Below, one piece after another: positions 41,915 through 52,366 of a stretch of 64,000 nt of DNA (its first letter is position 1; each line of letters starts with the position of its first letter). The translations under genes were made by a program, and so were the position numbers. The stretch comes from Actinopolyspora lacussalsi subsp. righensis (lineage in GTDB: Bacteria > Actinomycetota > Actinomycetes > Mycobacteriales > Pseudonocardiaceae): NCBI RefSeq assembly GCF_900116555.1, contig NZ_FPAT01000007.1:186001-250000 (forward strand), written 5' to 3'. The notes below the pieces were generated by a model, which saw nothing but the letters and a program-made list of their open reading frames with translations, was not told the origin of the DNA and did no database searches.

Positions 41915-42793
41915 TCACTTCCGCTGGAGTTTGTCGTTGCGGGAGCTGAAACCCCGTCCCAACTCGGCGACCTCCGCCTCCATCTGCGGCAGCAGCTTCC
42001 GCACCATCGGCAACATCAGCCGTTCCACCAGCCGCGAGGAGGGCAGGTTCCGCAACCAGTGCATCAGCATGACCGACCTGGGAACGTAGACGCGCCTGGC
42101 GCGGCGTTCCATGCCCGCCACGAGTGCCCGGGAGCAGTCGGCGACGTTGGTGGTCGAATGCATCGGCCAGGGCAGTTTCGCCCGCATGGCGCGGAAACTC
42201 GGCAGATCCGTCGAGGCATCGCGAACCAGGTCCGTGTCGATCCAGGAGGGATGCGCGCTTCCCACGGCGACTCCCAGGTGACCGACTTCGGAGCTCAGGG
42301 CGCTGGCCAGTGCCTCGGAACCGGCCTTGCTCGCGGTGTAGGCGGCCATGCCGCCGATCGGGGCGAACGCCGACAGCGAGGAGACCACCAGCAGGTACCC
42401 CCGCCGTTCCACCAGGTGGGGTAAGGCCGCACGAGCGGTGTGGAACACCCCGTTGAGGTTCACATCCACCGTCTTGGTGAACGCCCGGGGATCGTGGTCG
42501 CGCACGGTCCCGAAGGGAGCCACACCCGCGTTGGCCATGACCACGTCGATGCCGCCCAGCTGTCGTGCGCTCTCGTCGATGGCCGTCTTGATCGACTCGG
42601 GGTCGGTGACGTCGGCCTCGAACCACGGGTGGCCGGTGCCGAGCTCGTCGGCCACCGAAGCCAGCTCGTCGGGTTCCAGTCCGATCAGGGCCACTCGCGC
42701 CCCCTTGCGAACCAGATCCCGTGCGGTCTGAGCACCGATGCCACGTGCGGCACCCGTGATGGCGACTGCTTTGCCCGACATCGACATGGGCAT
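41915..42793 (-). CDS. SDR family oxidoreductase with long C-terminal extension
   Basis: The product is 292 residues from ATG 42793, with AGGGAGG just upstream; the frame continues further but as low-complexity sequence. The cofactor motif is TGAARGIGAQTA, then NAGVAPFG, a Ser in VVSSLSAFAP and Y-x3-K in AAYTASKAG. The last 50 residues (LPSSRLVERLMLPMVRKLLPQMEAEVAELG) add a basic amphipathic helix, as in SDRs that associate with membranes or lipid substrates. It is divergent from a small membrane gene and has a dyad operator in its promoter. Confidence 0.85.
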   Translation of the reverse strand: MPMSMSGKAVAITGAARGIGAQTARDLVRKGARVALIGLEPDELASVADELGTGHPWFEADVTDPESIKTAIDESARQLGGIDVVMANAGVAPFGTVRDHDPRAFTKTVDVNLNGVFHTARAALPHLVERRGYLLVVSSLSAFAPIGGMAAYTASKAGSEALASALSSEVGHLGVAVGSAHPSWIDTDLVRDASTDLPSFRAMRAKLPWPMHSTTNVADCSRALVAGMERRARRVYVPRSVMLMHWLRNLPSSRLVERLMLPMVRKLLPQMEAEVAELGRGFSSRNDKLQRK

Positions 42794-42868
42794 GGGGCCT
42801 CCCTGCTCTCGAACCGGCCTGCCGGCGGTGGGACGACAAGCCCACGGCCGGGTTACCCATAGTAGGTT

Positions 42869-42897
42869 ACTCGTTCGTAAAGTAAAGGGGAACGAGT
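42869..42897. promoter_or_regulatory. Inverted-repeat operator upstream of the SDR gene
   Basis: ACTCGTTC (42869-42876) and GAACGAGT (42890-42897) are perfect arms with a 13-base spacer, in an unusually AT-rich island (GTAAAGTAAAG) between the divergent genes. Size and symmetry suit a TetR-type dimer, but no regulator gene is nearby. Confidence 0.5.
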
Positions 42898-42994
42898 TCA
42901 CTGGATCGCATTCACCGCGACCGATCGCGGACTCGTCCGGCCCCGAATCACCCGAGACACCAACCGTCGATCCATCGGATTCCGGAGGCCCTCG

Positions 42995-43201
42995 TTGCGC
43001 GCTTCGCTTTCGTCGCTCGTGGGAGCGCTGCTGCTCGTGCTCGGTGTGATCTGGACGCTGCAGGGCGTGGGGGTTCTCGGTGGAAGCCCGATGACCGGGG
43101 TGACCCGTTGGGCCGTGCTCGGGCCGATAGCCGCGCTCATCGGGCTGGCCTCGATCGTGCTCGGTGGCGTCCGGATGCGGCGAGGACGGCGAAACGGATG
43201 A
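42995..43201 (+). CDS. Small membrane protein with two helices
   Basis: The product is 68 residues. The start is TTG 42995, six bases after GGAGG (42984-42988). The two hydrophobic segments are LVGALLLVLGVIWTLQGVGVL and WAVLGPIAALIGLASIVLGGV, with a basic C-terminus (RMRRGRRNG) indicating an inside tail. This design is widespread in Actinomycetota but its function is unknown. Confidence 0.7.
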   Translation: MRASLSSLVGALLLVLGVIWTLQGVGVLGGSPMTGVTRWAVLGPIAALIGLASIVLGGVRMRRGRRNG

Positions 43202-43220
43202 GCGCGGGTAATCGGCTCCG

Positions 43221-43904
43221 CTAGAAGTGCTCGTTGAGGCGGGAGAACGGATCCACCGTGTGGAAGCCTGGGCGCCGCTCCGGCAGCTCACGCATTTCCA
43301 GTCCCCAGGTCATGGGGTGCGGCACCAGCACCGCGTTCAACCCCGCGTGCAGTGCGGGCCAGATATCCGAACGTGGTGAGTTGCCGATCATCCAGGTCCG
43401 CGAGACATCCAGTCCGCGCTCGGTGACGAACCGTTCGTAGGCGGCGGTGTCCTTCTCCGGCACCACCGTGGTGTCGGAGAACAGCTCGCCCAGTCCGGAC
43501 ATCTTGATCTTGCCGGTCTGCTCGTCGGCCTCGCCCTTGGTGAGCAGGTAGAGGTCGTGCCGTAGTGACAGTTCCCGCAGCGTTTCCTCGACACCGTCGA
43601 TCAGCTCGACCCGTTGTTCCCGGATCGGCGCGCAGGCCCTGCGCAGTTCGGCGTGATCCGCCTCGGAAGCCTCTCCCCCACGCAGGTGCCGCAGGCAGTC
43701 CAGCAGGCTGCGCTCGAAGCTGTCCACCCCGTAGCCGTGAATCCGGCAGTTGATCCGCTCGATCTCGTCCAGCTGTTCCCGCACCTGTCGCCGGGACAGC
43801 TCGGGATGCGCCAAGTGGTCGATGAACACTTCCACCGCGCGTTCGAACAGCACGTTGTTCTCCCACAACGTGTCGTCAGCGTCGAAGATCAGGTTCTCGG
43901 CCAA
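43221..43904 (-). CDS. HAD family hydrolase
   Basis: The product is 227 residues from TTG 43904, which has GGAGG six bases upstream; the open frame extends further without a ribosome site. Motif I is IFDADDTLWENN (D-x-D), motif II the Thr/Ser in YLLTKGEADEQ, and the downstream block is WMIGNSPRSDIWPALHAGLNAV with PHPMTWGLE. This is a phosphatase-like HAD of the YjjG/pyrimidine-nucleotidase type by layout. The substrate cannot be assigned. It is convergent with the small membrane gene. Confidence 0.85.
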   Translation of the reverse strand: MAENLIFDADDTLWENNVLFERAVEVFIDHLAHPELSRRQVREQLDEIERINCRIHGYGVDSFERSLLDCLRHLRGGEASEADHAELRRACAPIREQRVELIDGVEETLRELSLRHDLYLLTKGEADEQTGKIKMSGLGELFSDTTVVPEKDTAAYERFVTERGLDVSRTWMIGNSPRSDIWPALHAGLNAVLVPHPMTWGLEMRELPERRPGFHTVDPFSRLNEHF

Positions 43905-44066
43905 CGTTTCCCTCCGTGTGACGACGGCGAACCGGCTCGTACTCATCGGACCGGTTTCGGGTCGTACCGAAGGCTAACGTCTGGTACGGCCGTACCAGTA
44001 CCGCCACGTGCAGCAGCGCGAGCGGTGGGAGGTCGGCGACATTCCCCGAGGGCACCGTCGCACCCG

Positions 44067-44126
44067 GTGGCAGCCAACCCCGTGACAGCCAACCCCGTGA
44101 CAGGCAACCCCGTGGCAGGCAACCCG
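44067..44126. repeat. Four tandem 15-bp repeats
   Basis: Four units of GTGRCAGSCAACCCC (44067, 44082, 44097, 44112) with two varying positions lie between the HAD and DUF305 genes. The units keep a 15-base period and would encode repeated VTxNP if translated, but no gene covers them. Confidence 0.75.
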
Positions 44127-44216
44127 GTGACCGGGAGGATCGGTGACCGGGAAGGCCTCCGGGTGTGGAGCTGTCCGGTCACCGGGCCTCGGTCGGGTGG
44201 GCGAGTCGGGTAGGGA

Positions 44217-44849
44217 TCAGAGGTTTTCCCGCAGCTGCCGCAGCTCGTCGAGCTCGGTGGTGCGGGAGTCCAGGATCGCCGTGGCGATCGACTTCATCTC
44301 CTCGTTCGAGCCCTTGTCGATCTCGGTGCGGGCCATCTCGACCACGGCCTCGTGGTGGTCGATCATCGACTTGAGCCACAGCGAGTCGAAACTGCCCTGC
44401 TGGACCTCCTCGAGCTCGGTGAGCTCGCTGGAGACGTCGGTTCCAGGCATCTGCGAGTCCTCGCCCGTGCCGACTTCCCCGGGCGTGACCTCGCCCTCGC
44501 CGCGTTCCCGCAACCAGCTCCTGATCTCCTCGAGCCGCGGGCCGTGCTGCTGTTCGAGCTGCTCGGCGAACTCCACGACCTGGTCGTCCGGCGAGTTCTT
44601 GATCGCCACTTCCAGCAGCTGCGTCTCCGACTCGTGATGGGCGACCATCTGCTCGGCGAACTCCAGGTCGGTGTTGACCCGCGTCGTCTCGTCGCCGCTG
44701 CCGGAGTCCTCGGCGGGCATGATCGCGCTCGGTGGCGGCGGAGTGCCCGCGCCCGGCTGCATGTCGCTCGGTTCTTCGTAGTTCGGCGAGCAGCCGGTCA
44801 GTGCCAGGACCGCGGCCCCAAGGACGCCGATGATCGTGCTCTTGCGCAC
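44217..44849 (-). CDS. DUF305 lipoprotein
   Basis: The product is 210 residues from GTG 44849 with GAGG upstream. The signal is of lipoprotein type: basic start, VLGAAVLALTGC with Cys as acyl site. A Pro-rich acidic linker follows. Two DUF305 histidine motifs occur, MVAHHESETQLLEVA at about 80 and SMIDHHEAVVEMAR at about 167, of the form seen in ferritin-like, possibly metal-binding, cell-surface proteins. A role in copper or stress handling has been proposed for relatives; here it is not shown. Confidence 0.87.
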   Translation of the reverse strand: MRKSTIIGVLGAAVLALTGCSPNYEEPSDMQPGAGTPPPPSAIMPAEDSGSGDETTRVNTDLEFAEQMVAHHESETQLLEVAIKNSPDDQVVEFAEQLEQQHGPRLEEIRSWLRERGEGEVTPGEVGTGEDSQMPGTDVSSELTELEEVQQGSFDSLWLKSMIDHHEAVVEMARTEIDKGSNEEMKSIATAILDSRTTELDELRQLRENL

Positions 44850-45356
44850 CGTTTCCTCGCCTCCGGAAATACCGATCCTTCCCCGGGCGGGTCGGGTGCT
44901 GTGTACAACCGACACGCCTGCGGAGCCTTCAACCCGCTGGGTCCAGCGGCCCGCCTGACCGAACAGGCGACCACGTGCCAGCTTAAGGGGTGCCTTCAGG
45001 GTGATCCGTACAGGTGGTCCCCCGAGGGGCGCTGCGCTTGTTCCCCGAGGGGTGCTGCGCTCCGCCACGGGCTTCCCGCGGGCGCGTTCGTCGTCCCGGC
45101 GGCCACTCGTCACTGTCGCGTGGATCTCACCTTCGGTGTCCTCGGCGAGGGTGATGAATAGAGTGACTACAGCCCGGACGTAGCGGAGTTGAGCGCCGGG
45201 ACTAATATCCGCAGATGGCAGTCATCGAATCGATCATCGGGGAGCGAGTCGAACCGATATCGGTTGCGACGCTGCCATCAGGGTTAACCGGCCCGAACGG
45301 GCCGGCGGTCCCGTGGTCGGGGCCGACAACGTCTTCGAGGCAGTGCAGGAGGCACC
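44850..45356. other. 507-base intergenic region ahead of ctaD
   Basis: This contains the divergent promoters of the DUF305 gene and ctaD. A CCCCGAGGGG-centred 20-base unit is repeated at 45020-45039 and 45043-45062. AGGAGG at about 45347-45352 serves ctaD. No additional gene was found; short open frames here lack ribosome sites. Confidence 0.5.
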
Positions 45357-47123
45357 GTGACGGCCGTCGCGCCAGAGCCGATCACTTCGCGCCCCTATCC
45401 GGTGCGCAACACGTCCAAGGGATCCACACTGCTGGGACTGCTGCGTACCACCGATCCCAAGCAGATCGGCATCCTCTATCTGGTCACCTCGATGGGATTC
45501 TTCCTGGTCGGTGGCCTGATGGCCATGCTGATCCGTGGTGAGCTCGCGGTCCCGGGGATGCAGTTCCTGTCGCAGGAGCAGTACAACCAGCTGTTCACCA
45601 TGCACGGCACGATCATGCTGCTGTTGTACGCCACGCCGATCCTGTTCGGGTTCGCCAACTACATCCTGCCGCTGCAGATCGGCGCGCCGGATGTGGCCTT
45701 TCCCAGGCTGAACTCGTTCTCCTACTGGCTCTACCTGTTCGGTGGGCTGACCGTGATCAGCGGTTTCCTCGCGCCGGGCGGTGCCGCCGACTTCGGCTGG
45801 TTCGCCTACACCCCGCTGTCCGACCCCGTGCACTCCCCCGGTATCGGTGCCGACCTGTGGATCACCGGTCTGCTCGTCTCCGGCCTGGGCACGATCCTCG
45901 GTGGCGTCAACATGGTCACTTCGGTGGTCTGCATGCGCGCGCCCGGCATGACGATGTGGCGGATGCCGATCTTCACGTGGAACATCCTGGTCACCAGCGT
46001 GCTGATCCTGATGGCGTTCCCGATCCTGACCGCCGCGCTGTTCGGGCTGCTGGCCGACCGGCACCTCGGTGCCCACGTGTTCGACCCGGCCAACGGCGGG
46101 GTGATCCTCTGGCAGCACCTGTTCTGGTTCTTCGGTCACCCCGAGGTCTACATCGTCGCGCTGCCGTTCTTCGGGATCGTCACCGAGATCTTCCCGGTGT
46201 TCTCCCGCAAGCCGCTGTTCGGCTACACCGGCCTGATCTACGCGACGCTGGGTATCGCCGCGCTGTCGGTGGTCGTCTGGGCCCACCACATGTACGCGAC
46301 CGGCGCGGTGCTGCTGCCGTTCTTCGCCTTCACCACGTTCCTGATCGCGGTACCCACCGGTATGAAGTTCTTCAACTGGATCGGCACCATGTGGCGCGGG
46401 CAGATCACCTTCGAGACACCGATGATCTTCTCGATCGGCTTCCTGGTGACCTTCCTGTTCGGCGGGCTGACCGGTGTGCTGCTGGCCGCGCCGCCGATCG
46501 ACTTCCACGTCTCGGACACCTACTTCGTGGTGGCGCACTTCCACTACGTGCTCTACGGCACGATCGTGTTCGCCACCTTCGCGGGCATCTACTTCTGGTT
46601 CCCCAAGATGACCGGCCGGATGATGGACGAACGGCTGGGCAAGGTGCACTTCTGGCTGACCTTCATCGGCTTCCACGCCACGTTCCTGGTGCAGCACTGG
46701 CTGGGCAACGAGGGGATGCCCCGGCGCTACGCCGACTACCTGCCGACCGACGGGTTCACCACGCTCAACGTGATCTCCAGCGCCGGGGCGTTCCTGCTGG
46801 GAGCCTCGATGCTGCCGTTCCTGTACAACGTGTTCAAGAGCTACCGGTACGGCGAACGCGCCAACGTCGACGACCCCTGGGGCCACGGCAACTCGCTGGA
46901 GTGGGCGACCTCCTGCCCGCCGCCGCGGCACAACTTCACCGAGCTGCCCCGGATCCGTTCCGAGCGTCCCGCCTTCGAGCTGCACTACCCGCACATGACA
47001 GATCGGATGCGGGTGGAGAGCCACGTCGGTCTCTCCGGCAAGCCGCTGGCCCACGCGGGTGCCTCCGGTGAGTCGGGCCACGGCGGCGACCCGGGCGAGG
47101 CCCGCAAGCTCGACGAGAAGTGA
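45357..47123 (+). CDS. ctaD: Cytochrome c oxidase subunit I (aa3 type)
   Basis: The product is 588 residues with 12 membrane segments, the haem-copper catalytic subunit of the terminal oxidase. Landmarks are [14 protein letters not shown] (haem a His), [19 protein letters not shown] (CuB His-Tyr crosslink region and proton channel), WAHHMYATG (CuB His pair), and [12 protein letters not shown] (haem a/a3 His). GTG 45357 follows AGGAGG. It is followed by a strong terminator and then serB, an order shared with mycobacteria. Confidence 0.96.
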   Translation: MTAVAPEPITSRPYPVRNTSKGSTLLGLLRTTDPKQIGILYLVTSMGFFLVGGLMAMLIRGELAVPGMQFLSQEQYNQLFTMHGTIMLLLYATPILFGFANYILPLQIGAPDVAFPRLNSFSYWLYLFGGLTVISGFLAPGGAADFGWFAYTPLSDPVHSPGIGADLWITGLLVSGLGTILGGVNMVTSVVCMRAPGMTMWRMPIFTWNILVTSVLILMAFPILTAALFGLLADRHLGAHVFDPANGGVILWQHLFWFFGHPEVYIVALPFFGIVTEIFPVFSRKPLFGYTGLIYATLGIAALSVVVWAHHMYATGAVLLPFFAFTTFLIAVPTGMKFFNWIGTMWRGQITFETPMIFSIGFLVTFLFGGLTGVLLAAPPIDFHVSDTYFVVAHFHYVLYGTIVFATFAGIYFWFPKMTGRMMDERLGKVHFWLTFIGFHATFLVQHWLGNEGMPRRYADYLPTDGFTTLNVISSAGAFLLGASMLPFLYNVFKSYRYGERANVDDPWGHGNSLEWATSCPPPRHNFTELPRIRSERPAFELHYPHMTDRMRVESHVGLSGKPLAHAGASGESGHGGDPGEARKLDEK

Positions 47124-47135
47124 TATTCGACCTAA

Positions 47136-48527
<1,392 letters not shown>

Positions 48528-48540
48528 GGTGTACGACTCG

Positions 48541-49188
48541 ATGCTGTCCAGCCGGGCGTGGCCCGTACGTCTGCCGCGGATTCTGCTCGGCGCGCTGGCG
48601 GTGATCGCCGTCGGCAGACAGTTCGCCGCGGACCTGGCGTTGCCGGACTTCTCGCCGGTGAACTTCTTCAGCTACTTCACCATCCTGAGCAACATCGCGG
48701 CGGGAGCACTGCTGATTCGTCTCGGGGCGGCTCCCGGCCGTGACGGCCGCGCCGTTCTCGAGTGGTTGCGCGGGGGCATGACCGTCTACATGGCCACGAC
48801 GGGAACCGTCTTCGCGTTGCTGCTCGACGGCGGCGACTCGCTGCCCTGGGTGAACACTGTTATGCACCACGTCATGCCGGTGGTGATGTTCGTGGACTGG
48901 CTGTTGGTCCGGCCTCGCGCCCGGATCCGCTACACGAGCGCGTTCGCCTGGCTGACCTTTCCGCTGGTCTACGTCGTCTACTCGTTGGTGCGCGGTGCGG
49001 TGACGGGGTGGTTTCCCTATCCCTTCCTGCGTCCCGGCACGACGGGAGGCGTCGATGGGGTCGCGCTGTACCTGGTGGTCATGACGATCTGCATCGCCCT
49101 CGCCGCGATGCTGGTCGCCTGGCTGGGCAACATCCGGGTGCGGGAGCCGGAACCGGTCGAACTGCCGGAGGGACAATCGGTTCCGTGA
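48541..49188 (+). CDS. Pr6Pr family membrane protein
   Basis: The product is 215 residues from ATG 48541; GTG 48529 is in frame. Six hydrophobic segments with the family pattern NFFSYFTILSNIAAGALL, VYMATTGTVFALLL, MHHVMPVVMFVDWLLV (a conserved His pair) and WLTFPLVYVVYSLVRGAVTGWFPYPFL. The function is unknown. It follows serB closely and its stop overlaps the next gene (GTGA), so the three form an operon-like unit. Confidence 0.86.
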   Translation: MLSSRAWPVRLPRILLGALAVIAVGRQFAADLALPDFSPVNFFSYFTILSNIAAGALLIRLGAAPGRDGRAVLEWLRGGMTVYMATTGTVFALLLDGGDSLPWVNTVMHHVMPVVMFVDWLLVRPRARIRYTSAFAWLTFPLVYVVYSLVRGAVTGWFPYPFLRPGTTGGVDGVALYLVVMTICIALAAMLVAWLGNIRVREPEPVELPEGQSVP

Positions 49189-50015
49189 GTGAGTACGCCG
49201 CGGTGCTTCGGCCGCTGACCGACCGCTACGCCTCCTGGCTGTCGATGCCCGCTCGTGCCACGGCCGACACCTCCGAGGAGGATCCCGACAACGTCGTGCT
49301 GCTGCCGGTGGTGCTGCGCATCGAGCGCGACACGCCGCCGGGCCGCACCGCGCTGCTCGAGGCCTCGGCCGCGGCCGCCGTGGCGGTGTGCCTCGATCAG
49401 CGCAGCGAGCCGGGTGGTCCGTGGCACGAGGCCGTCTCCGGCTGGGTCGACGGGCGGATCCGCAAGGTCACCCGGCGAGCCCGCGGTTCCCACTGGCGAG
49501 CCGTGTCGGAACTTCCCGGTATCACGGTCGATGTCGCGGGGGCCGAGGCGCGTGCGCTGCTGCCCGCCCGAGTGGCCGACATGCCGCGGGAACTGACCCG
49601 GTTGCAGATCTCCGGAAGCGACCTTCCCGCGGACGAACCGGGACCCGCCGGGGACGGGAGCCCGGTGCTGTGGTTGAACCCGCACGTCGACATGACGGCG
49701 GGGAAGGCGGCCGCCCAGGTCGGCCACGCCACCATGATCCTGGCCGCGTTGCTGCACGGGGACGCGGGCCGTTCCGACGCCGTCGGCGAGCACGCCGCGA
49801 GCGAACTGCACCGCTGGCACGAAGCCGGTTTCCCCTGCGCAGTCCGCACCCCGGACACCGACACCTGGCTGCGACTGCTGCCCGGTGACGGGCCCGCCGC
49901 TGCCTGGCGGGATCGCGGGGTGGCCGCCGTGCGGGACGCCGGATTCACCGAGATCGACCCTGGCACCGTGACCGTGCTGGCCCAGTGGCCGCGTGCGGCC
50001 GGAGCGGGGAGCTGA
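49185..50015 (+). CDS. Peptidyl-tRNA hydrolase 2 (PTH2)-like protein
   Basis: The product is 276 residues from GTG 49185, overlapping the previous stop. The C-terminal part from about residue 160 has the PTH2 pattern: LWLNPHVDMTAGKAAAQVGHATMILAAL, a His-containing ASELHRWHEAGFPCAVR, and TVTVLAQWPRA. The N-terminal 150 residues (LLPVVLRIERDTPPGR, WVDGRIRKVTRRARGSHW) form a separate domain of unknown role. It may release tRNA from aborted peptidyl-tRNA or act on another ester. It is followed by a strong bidirectional terminator. Confidence 0.8.
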   Translation: MSEYAAVLRPLTDRYASWLSMPARATADTSEEDPDNVVLLPVVLRIERDTPPGRTALLEASAAAAVAVCLDQRSEPGGPWHEAVSGWVDGRIRKVTRRARGSHWRAVSELPGITVDVAGAEARALLPARVADMPRELTRLQISGSDLPADEPGPAGDGSPVLWLNPHVDMTAGKAAAQVGHATMILAALLHGDAGRSDAVGEHAASELHRWHEAGFPCAVRTPDTDTWLRLLPGDGPAAAWRDRGVAAVRDAGFTEIDPGTVTVLAQWPRAAGAGS

Positions 50016-50022
50016 ACGCGTT

Positions 50023-50050
50023 GCCGACCGCCGGGTGACCGGCGGTCGGC
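50023..50050. terminator. 12-bp stem, 4-base loop between convergent genes
   Basis: GCCGACCGCCGG (50023-50034) pairs perfectly with CCGGCGGTCGGC (50039-50050), directly after the PTH2-like stop and six bases before the SDR stop at 50057. It can serve both strands. Confidence 0.75.
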
Positions 50051-50056
50051 CCACGC

Positions 50057-50857
50057 TCAGTGCAGTACGCTTCCCACCTCGACGTGCGGCAGGTCGTGCC
50101 GGTAGGGCTGCGTGCCCTTGCCGCCGTCCACCGCCAGGGCGGTGCCGGTGATCCACTCGGCCTCGTCCGAGGCGAGGAAGGTTATGGCCCGGGCGACGTC
50201 CTCGGGAGTGCCTTCCCTGCCCAGGGGATACGAGGCGTCGACCTGTTCCTTCGGCAGTCGCTTCAGCTTCTCGGCGAACGCGGTGTCGACGAAGCCGGGG
50301 GCGACGCTGTTCACCCGCACCGCGGGGGCGAGCTGGTCGGCCAGGTGTTGCCGCAGTATTTCCAGCGCGCTCTTGGTCATCGAGTAACCGGCCAGCCGGA
50401 CGTTGCCGAATGCGGCTATGGAGCTGAGCAGCACCACCGAACCGCCGTTGTCACGCATGCTGGTCCAATAGGCCAGCTTCGTGTACTCGAGCGCGCTCAC
50501 CACGTTGAGGTCGTACTCCTTGCGCAGGACCTCGGGGTCGAGTTCGAGTACCGAGGCGTTTCTGGAAATGTTCGTCGCCGTCGTGTAGACGAGCACGTCC
50601 AGCTTTCCGAACTCTGTCGCCGCCGTCTCGACCGTGACCCGCCGTTCCTCGGCACGGCGAGCGTGCCCTACCACGGGGAGTACGGCGGTACCGGTTTCCT
50701 CCTTGATCAGTCGTGCCGCTTCGGAGAGCGTCTCCTCGTCCCGCCCCGTGATAGCGACGGAGCCACCCTCGGCCGCGATGTTCCTGGCCGCGGCGAACCC
50801 GATGCCTCGGGACGCTCCCACCACCAGTGCGCTCTTGTTCCTGAACCTTTCGTTCAC
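50057..50857 (-). CDS. SDR family oxidoreductase
   Basis: The product is 266 residues from ATG 50857. Cofactor motif GASRGIGFAAARN, Y-x3-K in GYSMTKSALEIL, Ser in VVLLSSIAAF, and a C-terminal ITGTALAVDGGKG. The usual NNAG block is replaced by YTTATN, so substrate or cofactor handling may differ slightly. The C-terminal dozen residues after the SDR core (RHDLPHVEVGSVLH) are unusual. The substrate is unknown; it has no operon partner. Confidence 0.85.
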   Translation of the reverse strand: MNERFRNKSALVVGASRGIGFAAARNIAAEGGSVAITGRDEETLSEAARLIKEETGTAVLPVVGHARRAEERRVTVETAATEFGKLDVLVYTTATNISRNASVLELDPEVLRKEYDLNVVSALEYTKLAYWTSMRDNGGSVVLLSSIAAFGNVRLAGYSMTKSALEILRQHLADQLAPAVRVNSVAPGFVDTAFAEKLKRLPKEQVDASYPLGREGTPEDVARAITFLASDEAEWITGTALAVDGGKGTQPYRHDLPHVEVGSVLH

Positions 50858-51004
50858 CAGGCTCTCCTGCGATCGGAGAAGTTTCGGTAAGCGAAAGCTA
50901 GCGGTGAAGACTGATACGGGACTGACAGATCGTTGACATCGCCCCCGACGCCGCAGCGAGAACGGCGATTCGTCCGGAACCAGGCTGCCCCGAGCGGGTG
51001 AGTG

Positions 51005-51655
51005 CTACCCCCGCCGGGAACCGGGCACCCGGGTGACGTCACTTCCGTCCTCGTCCCCGACCCCACGAGCGGCCAGGGCCTCCCCGAGCTCGTCGGCGTG
51101 CCGCAGCGTGCGGATCAGGAAGGGAACGGCGAACGCCGCGACCGAACGGTTCGCGCCGCGCGCCCGCTGGGCCTCACGGGTCTGCCGCGCGATCACCGAC
51201 AGCGCTCCCACGGCCTGGATGGTCAGCCCCACCAGCAGTCCCAACATCTCCGGGCGCACCCCCACCCGGCGCAGCGGGGACGCCGCTCGCTCGATCGCCG
51301 CCACCAGGTCGTCGACCCTCGTGGTGAGCGTGAACAGATTGGCCGCCCCGATGGCCACCAGCAATCGCAGACACACCACCACCGCGCTCTCCACCCCCAG
51401 CAGCCACCACTGCAACGCGAAAACGACACCCAGCAGCACCAGCACCGTGCGCATGGTGCGCAGCACCAGACCGGGGCTGATCCGTGCCACGGCGTACCCG
51501 GCGCAGACCACCCCGGTGAACCCGGTGAGCTGCCACGGGCGGTCGAACACCACGACCAGGGCCGCGAACACCAGCAATCCGAGGAACTTCCATCCCGCGG
51601 GCAGTCGGTGCAGCGGGCTTCGGCCGGGCTGGTAAAGCCCGATCACATGGCTCAT
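51005..51655 (-). CDS. bioN: Energy-coupling factor transmembrane protein EcfT (BioN type)
   Basis: The product is 216 residues from ATG 51655, overlapping the ecfA stop (ATGA). About five hydrophobic segments lead to the cytoplasmic coupling helices, where the Ala-Arg-Gly motif (QRARGANRS) and a second one (ALAARGVG) dock the ATPase. With EcfA and BioY it forms an ECF-type biotin importer. It is the last gene of the operon. The substrate assignment rests on bioY at the head of the operon. Confidence 0.85.
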   Translation of the reverse strand: MSHVIGLYQPGRSPLHRLPAGWKFLGLLVFAALVVVFDRPWQLTGFTGVVCAGYAVARISPGLVLRTMRTVLVLLGVVFALQWWLLGVESAVVVCLRLLVAIGAANLFTLTTRVDDLVAAIERAASPLRRVGVRPEMLGLLVGLTIQAVGALSVIARQTREAQRARGANRSVAAFAVPFLIRTLRHADELGEALAARGVGDEDGSDVTRVPGSRRG

Positions 51656-52326
51656 GCCGCCAGCTCCCGGTAGTACCGCAGCGCCGCTCGGGGCTCGTCG
51701 TCGGCGACCACACGTCCCCCGTCGAGCACCACCACCCGGTCGAAATCGTCGAGAAGTTCCAGATCGTGAGTCACCAGCACGATCTGCTGTTCGAGACCGC
51801 GCAGCCGTTCGACGAACCGGCGCTTGTTGCGCAGGTCCAGCAACGTGGTGGGCTCGTCGCAGACCAGCACGTCGGGCTCCAGCACCAGCATCGCGCACAG
51901 CGCGAGCAGCTGTTTCTGCCCACCGGAGAGCTGCTGGGCCGGATGGTCGGCATAACCCGCCAGGCCGTGCTCGGCCAGCGCCTCGGCCGCCCTGCGCTCC
52001 CGCTCCGCCTTGGAGAGCCCCTTCCCACGCAGCGAGAAGGCGACGTCCTCACCCGCCGTGGGCATGACTATCTGCGAATCCGGGTTGGTGAACACGAACC
52101 CCACCCGGCTGCGTACGCGGTTGCCCGCTTTCGCGGGATCCGACCCGTCCACCAGTACCCGCCCACTGCTCGGCAGCACCAGCCCGTTGATCATCCGGGC
52201 GAGGGTGGACTTGCCCGACCCGTTGGCCCCGACGAAGGCCACCCTGCGCTCGTCCAGCCGCAACCGGACGTCGTCGAGCACCGTGTGCTCGCCGTAGGAA
52301 TGACCGACCCCGTCGAACTCGATCAA
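51652..52326 (-). CDS. bioM: Energy-coupling factor ATPase EcfA (BioM type)
   Basis: The product is 224 residues. Walker A is GANGSGKST, the Q-loop FTNPDSQIV, the signature LSGGQKQLL, Walker B VLVCDEPTTLLD and the H-loop LVTHDLE, all intact. It powers biotin uptake together with BioN and BioY. It starts 40 bases after the thiolase-like gene, the only non-overlapping junction in this operon. Confidence 0.9.
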   Translation of the reverse strand: MIEFDGVGHSYGEHTVLDDVRLRLDERRVAFVGANGSGKSTLARMINGLVLPSSGRVLVDGSDPAKAGNRVRSRVGFVFTNPDSQIVMPTAGEDVAFSLRGKGLSKAERERRAAEALAEHGLAGYADHPAQQLSGGQKQLLALCAMLVLEPDVLVCDEPTTLLDLRNKRRFVERLRGLEQQIVLVTHDLELLDDFDRVVVLDGGRVVADDEPRAALRYYRELAA

Positions 52327-52366
52327 CCGATCCTCCGCATCCCCGGATCGCCCCGCGACCCGCTAC

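Noticed and set aside
44067-44126. Tandem repeats considered as a CRISPR array
   Set aside because: Repeats are only 15 bases with no unique spacers between them, and no cas genes are present.
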